A stretch of DNA of 8,617 nucleotides from NCBI GenBank assembly GCA_029864225.1, contig JAOTTU010000079.1:1-8617 (forward strand), written 5' to 3'. Position 1 is the first letter of the stretch, and each line of letters opens with the position of its first letter. Below, one piece after another: positions 1-6,631 of the stretch. Made by a program: the position numbers and the translations under genes. The stretch comes from Gammaproteobacteria bacterium (GTDB lineage Bacteria; Pseudomonadota; Gammaproteobacteria; UBA9214). Below the pieces are notes generated by a model. It saw only the letters and a list, made by a program, of their open reading frames with translations, made no database searches and was not told the origin of the DNA.

Positions 1-361
1 CAACGGAATTATTCATAGTCGGCATGACAGTGATGTTGTCATTGATCCCCAGTATGGTCTTCTGCATGTGGCCTATATCACCGGCCATGGATCCGATATC
101 GGCCTGCATCTCCAGCATATAGCCCGACATGTCCTCCATGTGTACCGTGACCTGGGAAAAGTCCTTGGTCAGGATGAATATCAGGTAGAACAGAGCCAAT
201 CCCAGGATGGCCATACCTATCATGCCGAAGCGGATGATCTGGGTGGTGCGCCGGCCGATGCGGGTACTCATCTGCTCCCGGTGTTCCATGCCGCTGCGGA
301 ATTCCCGCATGGCATTTTCCACGATCTCGGCCAGTTCCCGGGGACTGTGATTGTTTTCCAT
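1..361 (-). CDS. Partial small membrane protein with Met/Ile coiled coil (function unknown)
   Basis: This is the 5' part of a minus-strand gene that runs off the left edge, with 120 codons visible. The start is the ATG at 359-361, preceded by a GGGAG ribosome binding site with a 6-nt spacer. Residues 1-42 are charged and presumably cytoplasmic, ending in a basic stretch (RIGRR). A single hydrophobic helix spans about 43-65 (FGMIGMAILGLALFYLIFIL). From residue 68 onward hydrophobic residues fall at strict 3-4 spacing: F68, V71, M75, M78, M82, M85, I89, M92, I96, M99, I103, I106, I110, M113. This is an almost perfect heptad pattern with methionine and isoleucine in the core. The topology resembles a membrane-tethered coiled-coil or chemoreceptor-like helix, but no catalytic or sensory domain is visible. 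I do not recognise the family. The overlapping frame at 78-431 has low-complexity His/Gly/Pro composition and is a shadow. Confidence 0.75.
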   Translation of the reverse strand, partial: MENNHSPRELAEIVENAMREFRSGMEHREQMSTRIGRRTTQIIRFGMIGMAILGLALFYLIFILTKDFSQVTVHMEDMSGYMLEMQADIGSMAGDIGHMQKTILGINDNITVMPTMNNSV

Positions 362-367
362 GTGCTA

Positions 368-372
368 CTCCC
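368..372 (-). promoter_or_regulatory. Ribosome binding site of the coiled-coil protein gene
   Basis: GGGAG on the minus strand lies 6 nt before the ATG at 361. It decides the start of the partial gene and directly abuts the leader hairpin at 373-406. Confidence 0.6.
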
Positions 373-406
373 GCCCGGCAGGTATTGTCTTGCTGAAATG
401 CCGGGC
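373..406 (-). promoter_or_regulatory. Leader hairpin abutting the Shine-Dalgarno site
   Basis: Perfect 8-bp arms GCCCGGCA (373-380) and TGCCGGGC (399-406) are separated by an 18-nt loop. On the minus-strand transcript the hairpin ends exactly where the GGGAG ribosome binding site begins, so it could affect translation initiation of the coiled-coil protein. Read on the plus strand it is followed by a T-rich tract (TGATTGTTGTTGTTTT) and would look like a weak terminator, but no plus-strand gene precedes it. The structure is seen in the sequence; the role is inferred. Confidence 0.35.
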
Positions 407-533
407 TGATTGTTGTTGTTTTACCTACCATGAGCCGACCGGTTCCTGAATCGGCCGGCTCTATTATGCCTTGTCTTCTGCCGTCCCCACTCTCCCCGCC
501 GGGGAGTGGACAGGGGGGAGGAGGGTATGCAAG

Positions 534-670
534 TCAAGGAAGACCTGATCAGCTCATCTCTCGTCATTCCGGCGAAAGCCGGAATCCAGTCACTGCCTGA
601 TTACCAGCTACTGGATTCCGGGTCTCCGCTACGCTCCGCCCGGAATGACGGCTTGATCAGACTATCCTTA
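534..670 (+). repeat. Palindromic MITE-like element, copy A
   Basis: This non-coding element of about 137 bp has a close copy (copy B, 4604-4740) in the opposite orientation. Over about 125 aligned bases I count about 13 mismatches, so identity is close to 90%. The ends form imperfect terminal inverted repeats (AAGGAAGACCTGATCA against the complement of TGATCAGACTATCCTT). Inside are nested palindromes. ATTCCGGC-GAAA-GCCGGAAT (566-585) is a perfect 8-bp stem with a GAAA loop. GGAATCCAG (581-589) pairs with CTGGATTCC (611-619). ATTCCGGG (615-622) pairs with CCCGGAAT (639-646). The GTCATTCCGG-type hairpin is widespread in proteobacterial intergenic DNA. No target-site duplication is obvious. A short frame across it (506-691) is not a gene. 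Confidence 0.85.
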
Positions 671-729
671 AATTTCTATACATCCTCCTGATGCAACTCA
701 CATACAGCAATTGTTAAATTATTTTAATC

Positions 730-3471
730 TCACCCCAGCCTGTGCGTGGTCTTGAACAACCGCATGGCGAGGATCTCGTTCAGGTTGCGGAAAACCTTGG
801 TGGCGATGTAGGGGTAGCGCCGGCTGAGGCGCTCCAGGTTGTCCTGGGTCAGCGACAGCAGGCGGCTGTCTTCCGTGGCATCGACATCGGCAGTGCGTTT
901 TTCATAGAACAAGCCGGTCTCACCGACGACATCGCCGCGGCTGTGTGTCGCGACCTGGACGCGGCCATCCTCGCCCTCGAATGAGGTTGTCAGCTTGCCG
1001 TCGATGACAACGTACATTTGCGTCCCTTTATTGCCGCTGGTGATGATGCGCTCCCCGGCGGGTACGGTGACGACCCTGGACATGATAGCAACGATCCGCG
1101 CCTGTGACTTGCGCAGGCCCTTCAGCAGGGGGATGGACTCCTGCGGGTTCTCGCCGAGATCGAGGGTCAGCACATCCCAGAGGGTGGTGACCCGGACACT
1201 GCAGCAGAGTGCGGGCGTCAGCAGGAAATCACTCAACCAGGCCACCGCCAGGGCATAGGAGGCCATGATCCCGACCTGGACCTGCATGCTCAGTTCGCTG
1301 GTCGTCAGTACCAGGAAGCCCAGGCAGAGCCCCACAGAGGTATAGGTCACCGGGCGGCCGACCGCCTTGAGGGCCGCCACTGTTGCCTTGCGGTCATCGG
1401 CGAAGCGTTTGACCTCCTGGCTGAAGCGCGAGAAGTAGTGGATGGTGTCATCGATGGCGATACCGAGCACCATGGGTGCGATCAGGCTGGTGCCGGGGTT
1501 CAGACTGATACCGAAGAACCCCAGGGAGCCGAAATAGACAGCCACCGGAAGGATGTTCGGGACCAGGGCGACCAGGCCGATGCGCATGGACATGAACATC
1601 ATCGACAGGATGGCATAGACGATCACCAGCGCCAGGCCGACGCTTCTGGCCTGGCCGACGACGATGCTTGCCAGGGTCTTGTTGATCAGTACCGGGTTGC
1701 CGGTGACGGTCGCCGTCAGGTGCTCCGGTAAGGTCTGCAGCCTGGCATTGGTCCGGTCAATCAGGTCGGCCATGTCCTCGGAGCTGTATATCTTGGAGCG
1801 CAGTACGATATTCGTTGTCTGGTAGCGGCTATCGACAATCCGGTCCAGTTCATCGTTGGAACTGAGGAATATCAGCTGGGTTATCAGGCGGCGGCTGTCG
1901 GGGATACTGTAGAAGGCCGGGTCGTTGTCGTGGAAGGCCTGGTTCACCAGCATCAGATAGTCGGCGACCGACGTGGTGCCGCCGATCTCGGGCTGGCTGA
2001 CCAGCCAGTCCTGCAGTTCCCTGATGATCTCGAGGTTGGCCGGCTCCTTGAAGGTGTTCGGCTGGGTGCCTTCAACGACGATATAAAGCGGGTTGGCGCC
2101 ACCGAGTTTTTCATTGACGACTTTGAAGCCGGTGCGTACTTCTGAATCCTCCGCAAAGCTGGCCATGAAGTCGGTGCTGACCTTGATGTTTGTCATGCCA
2201 AGCAAGGCGACTGCGAACAGCACACCGGACAGGGTGAATATCTTTACGCGCTGGTTCAGGTCGAAGACCGCTATGCGGTCAACGAAGCGTTCGAATAGCG
2301 GTGTTCCCGTTTGCCTGTTATGCGCGGCTTTGGCGCCCATCCAGTCGAGATGCATTAACAGGGCAGGGGTGAGGGTGATCGACAGGATGGTGATGATGAT
2401 GACACCGATAACGGCGAAGATGCCGAACTCCTTGACGGCCTCGATCGGGTTGACGATGAGCGCGATAAAACCGGCTATGGTGGTCAGTCCAGTCAGGACC
2501 ACGGGCAACATGACCTGTTTGAGCGACGACCTGACCAGCCCCGTTTTGTCGACGCCAGCGGCACGTTCCTGGTGGTGCTCGGAGACGACATGCACAGAAT
2601 AGGACAGCCCCAGGATCATCAGCAGCGGGGGGACCAGCACCGAAATCATGCTCAAGGAATAGCCCAGTGCGGCAATGACCCCGAGGGTCATGACCACGCC
2701 GGCAGTGACCGTGAGCAGCGGGACTACCACGCCCAGCAGGGTCCGGAACGAGAGGGCCAGTATGATGGCCAGCACAACGGCGATCATCGGTGGTGTCACG
2801 ATGAGTTCGTGAATCAGGGTCTTCATCAGCGCGACCTTGAAATGCGGCGCCCCGGTGAGCCAGACCTCGTTGACGCCCTTTTCCTCCTCGGCGATGGCCA
2901 CGATCTGGTCGTGAATGCCCTGGCGCAGGAACTCGCTGTCCGAGATGTCATGGAAATAGACAATCAGGGCCGTGGTGTCGCCCTCGGTCGAGACCAGGCT
3001 GCCCCGGTAGATCGGGTTGGCCAGCACCCGGGCACGGATGGCGGCAATATCAGCCGTGTCATCGGCGATATTCTCGATGAAGGGCGCGATGTCGAGACCA
3101 TCCTCGGTGCTGCGGATGTCCAGGGCGTTGGTCAGCGAGACGACATGATGAACGGTGTCGATTTCGCTGATGCGCCCAGTCATGCGGTCGATACGCTCCA
3201 GGGTGTCGCGCGTGAATATGTCATCCGAGGTCAGGGTGATGACCAGGCTTTCGTCACTGCCGAATATCCGGCGGGTTTTGTCATAAAACAGCTTGGCGGG
3301 TTCATCCTTGGAAATCAGCCGGTTTGCAGAGGGGTCGATTTCCAGTTTGAGCTGTCCGGTCATCGGGTCCACAATCTGGACAGCGGCAAGTGCAAACAGT
3401 ATGGCAACCAGGACCAGGACCAGTCCGGTCGAGCGTGAAACGAGCGTCGAGAGTTTTTCGAATATCCCCAT
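730..3471 (-). CDS. MMPL/RND family exporter with C-terminal cyclic nucleotide-binding domain
   Basis: This 913-residue inner-membrane protein belongs to the RND superfamily, in the MMPL/COG1033-like group related to the hopanoid exporter HpnN. That group moves lipids and other hydrophobic molecules using the proton gradient. TM1 is at 16-36, followed by a periplasmic loop (37-220). TM2-6 lie at 225-375, TM7 at 409-427, a second periplasmic loop at 428-605 and TM8-12 at 608-758. The second-half motif GIAIDDTIHYF carries D674 and D675, the usual proton-relay position. The first-half equivalent, LGLSYSVHV (288-296), lacks the acid. Residues about 785-905 form a cNMP-binding domain. Its cassette GETGLF (850-855) then RTA (859-861) matches the CAP pattern GELGLF...RSA, keeping E851 and R859. 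The gene starts 36 bp after the LolA-like gene and is probably cotranscribed with it. The ribosome binding site is weak. Substrate and ligand are unknown. Confidence 0.95.
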   Translation of the reverse strand: MGIFEKLSTLVSRSTGLVLVLVAILFALAAVQIVDPMTGQLKLEIDPSANRLISKDEPAKLFYDKTRRIFGSDESLVITLTSDDIFTRDTLERIDRMTGRISEIDTVHHVVSLTNALDIRSTEDGLDIAPFIENIADDTADIAAIRARVLANPIYRGSLVSTEGDTTALIVYFHDISDSEFLRQGIHDQIVAIAEEEKGVNEVWLTGAPHFKVALMKTLIHELIVTPPMIAVVLAIILALSFRTLLGVVVPLLTVTAGVVMTLGVIAALGYSLSMISVLVPPLLMILGLSYSVHVVSEHHQERAAGVDKTGLVRSSLKQVMLPVVLTGLTTIAGFIALIVNPIEAVKEFGIFAVIGVIIITILSITLTPALLMHLDWMGAKAAHNRQTGTPLFERFVDRIAVFDLNQRVKIFTLSGVLFAVALLGMTNIKVSTDFMASFAEDSEVRTGFKVVNEKLGGANPLYIVVEGTQPNTFKEPANLEIIRELQDWLVSQPEIGGTTSVADYLMLVNQAFHDNDPAFYSIPDSRRLITQLIFLSSNDELDRIVDSRYQTTNIVLRSKIYSSEDMADLIDRTNARLQTLPEHLTATVTGNPVLINKTLASIVVGQARSVGLALVIVYAILSMMFMSMRIGLVALVPNILPVAVYFGSLGFFGISLNPGTSLIAPMVLGIAIDDTIHYFSRFSQEVKRFADDRKATVAALKAVGRPVTYTSVGLCLGFLVLTTSELSMQVQVGIMASYALAVAWLSDFLLTPALCCSVRVTTLWDVLTLDLGENPQESIPLLKGLRKSQARIVAIMSRVVTVPAGERIITSGNKGTQMYVVIDGKLTTSFEGEDGRVQVATHSRGDVVGETGLFYEKRTADVDATEDSRLLSLTQDNLERLSRRYPYIATKVFRNLNEILAMRLFKTTHRLG

Positions 3472-3507
3472 TGTTATCTATTATTGCCGGGATCTGTGTG
3501 CACGCGT

Positions 3508-4296
3508 TCAGGGTCCCAGGGAGGGTACATCTACCTTTTTCAGCTGTTCGGGCTCGAATAGCGCATTGTCGATTTCGGTTCCGATACGGATATTCTTGAC
3601 GACCAGCGTGGTTTTTGTCTTGTCGCGCAGGTCCTGCATCAATAGCTCCGTTGGGTACCAGATACCACCTGCCTGTTTTATGTTGCCCGGCTCGATGGTC
3701 ATTTGCTTGCGCAGGTGATCGCCACGCTCGTAGAGTTCTGTCTTCAGGGGTATGCAGGTTTGCTTGTCGATGTACGACGAGACCCGGGTGTAGCCCGAAC
3801 CTTCTTCGGGAGAACTGGCCAGCACATAGACGGGCCGTCCCGCCAGTTGTTCATCCGGCAGTCGCTCGGCACTGATGTCGGAGAGTATCCCCTGGATGCG
3901 CTCGAAATCCTCGTAGGAGAAATCGGTTCCCATTATGGAACTGGAAATCTTCTTGGAGGTGATGCGCCTGACCTTGAACAGGCCGGGCATGAAGATGTAC
4001 ATGTCGTTTTGCGCCTGCTTTTCGATGATCAGGAAGCGTGCGCCCCGGACATCCACCGGCTCGTGAAAATACATCATGACGCGCGCCTGGTCCTCGGCAA
4101 AGCGCTTGAGGAAGATGTCGGCCTCGAGAACCTGCTCGTAGTGGCTGCGGTCCACGACACGCAGTTCGATTGACTGGGCCGAGGTCGACTGCGGCAGATT
4201 CTGCTTCATGCAGGACTCGATCTCCGCGGGGATTTCAGCGGCAACTGACAGGTTCGCTGCAAGCAGCAGGCAGGGCGGCAGGCACAGTCTTATCAT
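3508..4296 (-). CDS. LolA-like outer membrane lipoprotein-sorting type periplasmic protein
   Basis: This protein has 262 residues from the ATG at 4294-4296. The frame stays open to a TTG at 4362, but the ATG start gives a clean signal peptide: MIR, then a hydrophobic core, then SVAA before EIPAEIE. The likely signal peptidase I cut follows residue 20, and there is no lipobox. The mature part resembles the LolA-like group encoded next to RND exporters: EADIFLKRFAEDQARVMMYF, then FLIIEKQAQNDMYIFMPG, FKVRRI, SSIMGTDFSYEDFERI, and a late segment with IPLKTELYERG and IWYPTELLMQD. These strands fit the half-barrel fold that holds an acyl chain. Located upstream of the RND gene, it is the likely periplasmic partner that takes up or delivers the exporter's hydrophobic substrate, as proposed for the HpnM/HpnN-type context. 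That role is inferred; the cargo is unknown. Confidence 0.88.
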   Translation of the reverse strand: MIRLCLPPCLLLAANLSVAAEIPAEIESCMKQNLPQSTSAQSIELRVVDRSHYEQVLEADIFLKRFAEDQARVMMYFHEPVDVRGARFLIIEKQAQNDMYIFMPGLFKVRRITSKKISSSIMGTDFSYEDFERIQGILSDISAERLPDEQLAGRPVYVLASSPEEGSGYTRVSSYIDKQTCIPLKTELYERGDHLRKQMTIEPGNIKQAGGIWYPTELLMQDLRDKTKTTLVVKNIRIGTEIDNALFEPEQLKKVDVPSLGP

Positions 4297-4335
4297 GGCG
4301 CGGATAGTTCTTCTTCTATTCTTTAAAATCAATAT

Positions 4336-4362
4336 GTTATATAGATTTCCACTGATTTGCAA
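4336..4362 (-). promoter_or_regulatory. Candidate sigma-70 promoter for the LolA-like/RND unit
   Basis: On the minus strand TTGCAA (4357-4362) and TATAAC (4336-4341) are separated by 15 bp. The -10 is good; the spacer is short. Transcription would start near 4329, downstream of the TTG at 4362. This independently favours the ATG at 4296 as the start of the LolA-like gene. Confidence 0.4.
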
Positions 4363-4603
4363 TTAACTCTGTGCGGTTTTTTTTCAATAGCGCCCCGTGT
4401 GGTAGCAGGGTTGTAAAAAAACACTGTTTTTCAGTCAAGTGCGGTATCTGGCCAGTCCGGTTTCCGGACTTGCCGGTCATTCGTGCCGGTGCGGATGTGG
4501 TCAGGGAATATAAATTACCCGTAGCGGTCGCAATGACCCGAGCCTTACCGGATTTGGCGTAGCGTTCTTTATGGTGGTGACCTCTGACATAATGACATGA
4601 TCC

Positions 4604-4740
4604 TAAGGGAAAGTCTGATCAATCCGTCATTCCGGGCGGAGTGTTGTGGAGACCTGGAATCCAGCAGCTGGTAATCAGGCAGTGACTGGATTCCGGCCTT
4701 CGTCGGAATGACGAAAGATGAATTAATCAGGCCTTCCTGA
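4604..4740 (-). repeat. Palindromic MITE-like element, copy B (inverted relative to copy A)
   Basis: This is the reverse complement of copy A (534-670), about 90% identical including the terminal segments. A long run at the centre, GTCACTGCCTGATTACCAGC in copy A orientation, is identical. The two outer hairpins each carry one uncompensated mismatch here, while the inner GGAATCCAG/CTGGATTCC pairing is intact. The element ends only about 30 bp before the antiporter start codon, so it probably lies in that gene's 5' leader. Together with copy A it brackets the LolA-like/RND unit. Confidence 0.85.
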
Positions 4741-4771
4741 ATCCTTTACTGATAACTAAAGTTCCTGATAT

Positions 4772-6631
4772 ATGACTGGAATGTCACTCCCCCGGTTGCT
4801 GGCCGCGGGGTGCCTGCTGGCGTTATGTCCCGCTGCCGCACTGGCATCGGGGGAGGGCCTGCCGTCACTGGTACGGGATATCGGCATCTGTATCCTGCTG
4901 GCAGGGGTGCTGTCGATTGCCTTTACCCGGCTGAAGATCCCGGAAATTGCCGCCTTCCTGGTGGCCGGTGTACTGGTCGGTCCGATCGGTGTCGAAATGG
5001 TGACCGACCCCGCCAATATAGAGACTATCTCCGCGCTGGGCCTGATCCTGTTGCTGTACCTGATTGGCCTCGAAATTGATGTCCGCAAGTTGCTGGACAG
5101 CGGACGCATCCTGATTATCTCCGGCTTGCTGCAATACCCGCTATGCGTGGTGTTTGGTGTCGTCGTCACCAAGCTGCTGGTCTGGGTCGGAATTGGCGGC
5201 GCGTTGCTGTCCGGTGGATATGTGCCTGTCTATATAGGTTTTGTGCTGGCGGCCTCTTCAACTCTGCTGGTCGTAAAGCTTTTTCAGGAAAGCTTCCAGC
5301 TGGATACCGAGGTCGGGAGGGTGACGCTGGGTCTGCTGATCTTCCAGGATATCTGGGCCATCGGTGTGATCGCCATCCAGCCAAACTTCAATACCCCGGA
5401 AGCCACACCGATACTGCAGTCATTCCTGGGGATCGCCGTGCTGGCATCGCTGGCGGGACTGATTGCGAAATATATCATCCCGATTGGCTTCAAATGGATT
5501 GCCAAGAAACCGGAGGTGGTGTTTGCGGCGTCCATTTCCTGGTGTTTCCTGATCGTGTTGCTGGGCATCAACCTCGATATTTTTACTAACTGGTTCTTCA
5601 AGTTCGATTTGCACATGAGTGTCGGTTCGGAGATGGGCGCGCTGATCGCCGGTGCGACCATTGCCAACCTGCCATACAGTACGGAGATTATCAGCAAGGT
5701 CAGTGTCGTCAAGGATTTCTTCGTGACACTGTTTTTTGTTGGTCTGGGTATGAGCATCCCCATGCCGAACGGAATTGATGTATTGCTGCTGGCAGTCATC
5801 CTGGCGGTTGCCGCACTGCTTGCCCGCTATCTGATTTTCTTCCCCGTATTCTACTTTTCCGGCCTTGACCGACGCAACGCAATGGTAACGTCGGTCCGGC
5901 TGGGCCAGATTTCCGAGTTCAGCCTGGTCATTGGCTTTATCGGGGTACAACTGGGGCATATTTCGAACGACCTGAACAGCACAATCATTTTTGCCTTCGT
6001 CATCACCGCGTTGCTGACGCCGGTGCTGTTTCACAAGGCAGATGACATGCACGACAAACTGTCCGGACTGCTGACACGGCTTGGTTTCAGGGAACCGCCA
6101 TGCAGCGAGGCGGGAGCGGACGAATCCTACAGCCTGGCTCTGCTTGGTTTTCATCGTGTTGCCTCATCCCTGTTGTATGAGCTGGGCAAGAAGCATCCCG
6201 AGCTGCTGGCCAGGATACTGGTGGTGGACTTAAACGTGAATCTTCATGAAAAAATCGCTGCGCTTGGTCCAACCGTTAAATATGGCGATCTCTGCAATGC
6301 GGAGACCCTGCATCATTCCGGTGTGGACAAGGCAAAGGTGATCGTGTGCACCATCCCGGACGATGTGCTAAAGGGTACGACCAACCGCAAGATTGTACAG
6401 CTTGCACGTCATGTAAATCCTGATGCAATCATTATCGCCAATGCCGTCGAGCTGTCCGAAAGCCGGGCACTGTATGAGGCAGGTGCGGATTATGTGTTCG
6501 TGCAGCACGTGGAAGCGGCACAGGCGGTCGAACAGGCAATCGAGAAGGCACTCGCCGGTAACATCGAAGGGCATCGCTCAACCATCGAGGCACGGCACGG
6601 AACGTGGCACAGCCGCGACGAAGTGTTGTGA
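4772..6631 (+). CDS. CPA2 family (Kef-type) cation:proton antiporter with TrkA-N-like domain
   Basis: This 619-residue inner-membrane protein should exchange K+ or Na+ for H+. A signal-like segment (residues 8-26, ending ALASGEG) precedes the antiporter core (about 33-420). Family landmarks are IPEIAAFLVAGVLVGP (56-71), LLLYLIGLEID (93-103), ASSTLLVVKL (161-170), GRVTLGLLIFQDIWAI (182-197) with the KefC-type Q192-D193, FFVGLGMSIP (321-330) and GQISEFSLVIG (378-388). The C-terminal domain (about 453-590) follows the TrkA-N Rossmann order: ALLGFHRVA (456-464), ILVVDLN (482-488), YGD (504-506), VIVCTIPDD (523-531). The nucleotide loop reads GxHxxA rather than GxGxxG, so dinucleotide binding may be altered. 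ATGs occur at 4772 and 4781, neither with a strong ribosome binding site; the first is used here. It is divergent from the LolA-like gene. The ion is not determined by sequence. Confidence 0.94.
   Translation: MTGMSLPRLLAAGCLLALCPAAALASGEGLPSLVRDIGICILLAGVLSIAFTRLKIPEIAAFLVAGVLVGPIGVEMVTDPANIETISALGLILLLYLIGLEIDVRKLLDSGRILIISGLLQYPLCVVFGVVVTKLLVWVGIGGALLSGGYVPVYIGFVLAASSTLLVVKLFQESFQLDTEVGRVTLGLLIFQDIWAIGVIAIQPNFNTPEATPILQSFLGIAVLASLAGLIAKYIIPIGFKWIAKKPEVVFAASISWCFLIVLLGINLDIFTNWFFKFDLHMSVGSEMGALIAGATIANLPYSTEIISKVSVVKDFFVTLFFVGLGMSIPMPNGIDVLLLAVILAVAALLARYLIFFPVFYFSGLDRRNAMVTSVRLGQISEFSLVIGFIGVQLGHISNDLNSTIIFAFVITALLTPVLFHKADDMHDKLSGLLTRLGFREPPCSEAGADESYSLALLGFHRVASSLLYELGKKHPELLARILVVDLNVNLHEKIAALGPTVKYGDLCNAETLHHSGVDKAKVIVCTIPDDVLKGTTNRKIVQLARHVNPDAIIIANAVELSESRALYEAGADYVFVQHVEAAQAVEQAIEKALAGNIEGHRSTIEARHGTWHSRDEVL

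Larger units (their letters stand above)
362..729. other. Intergenic region between the coiled-coil gene and the RND gene
   Basis: This stretch of 368 bp holds no credible gene. From left to right it contains the leader hairpin (373-406), an imperfect GC-rich hairpin with GAGCCG/CGGCTC arms (432-437 and 456-461), a CTCCCC-GCC-GGGGAG hairpin near 491-505, and palindromic element copy A (534-670). It ends with an AT-rich tail (671-729) after the RND stop codon. I see no convincing sigma-70 promoter for the leftward coiled-coil gene and no clear U-tract terminator for the RND gene. Confidence 0.6.
4297..4771. other. Divergent intergenic region between LolA-like and antiporter genes
   Basis: This stretch of 475 bp has no credible gene. 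It holds the AT-rich leader and promoter candidate of the leftward unit (4297-4362), an A/T-tract stretch with AAAAACACTGTTTTT symmetry (about 4417-4433), and a perfect hairpin AGTCCGG-TTT-CCGGACT (4454-4470). A possible plus-strand -10, CATAAT (4588-4593), has only a poor -35 (TTCTTT, 17 bp upstream). Palindromic element copy B (4604-4740) follows. If that -10 is used, the antiporter mRNA would carry the whole structured repeat in its leader. The short open frame at 4371-4562 has no ribosome binding site and no protein-like composition. Confidence 0.55.

Noticed and set aside
78..431. Minus-strand frame of 117 residues at the left edge
   Set aside because: His/Gly/Pro-rich composition in the wrong frame. 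The frame starting at 361 has a ribosome binding site, a membrane helix and a heptad pattern.
506..691. Plus-strand 61-residue frame
   Set aside because: Lies almost entirely inside palindromic element copy A; its protein-like PAKAGIQ motif is a known by-product of translating this repeat type.
730..1120. RND-cNMP fusion as an assembly or frameshift artefact
   Set aside because: The frame is continuous, the linker is plausible, codon use does not change, and no start or ribosome binding site lies before the cNMP part.
2572..3438. Long plus-strand open frame (288 residues) opposite the RND gene
   Set aside because: His/Gln/Asp/Gly-rich composition without domains; it is the antisense shadow of a clearly coding RND frame.
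4297..4362. TTG at 4362 as start of the LolA-like gene
   Set aside because: Would put 22 polar/basic residues before the signal peptide and lies upstream of the likely transcription start.
4371..4562. Possible small plus-strand gene of 63 residues
   Set aside because: GTG start without ribosome binding site, T-tract at its beginning, no recognisable protein pattern.
534..4740. CRISPR array or insertion sequence from repeated palindromes
   Set aside because: Only two copies 4 kb apart in opposite orientation, no spacer array and no transposase frame.
5420..6154. Minus-strand open frame (244 residues) opposite the antiporter
   Set aside because: Gln/Asn/Arg-rich, no motif; shadow of the antiporter coding sequence.
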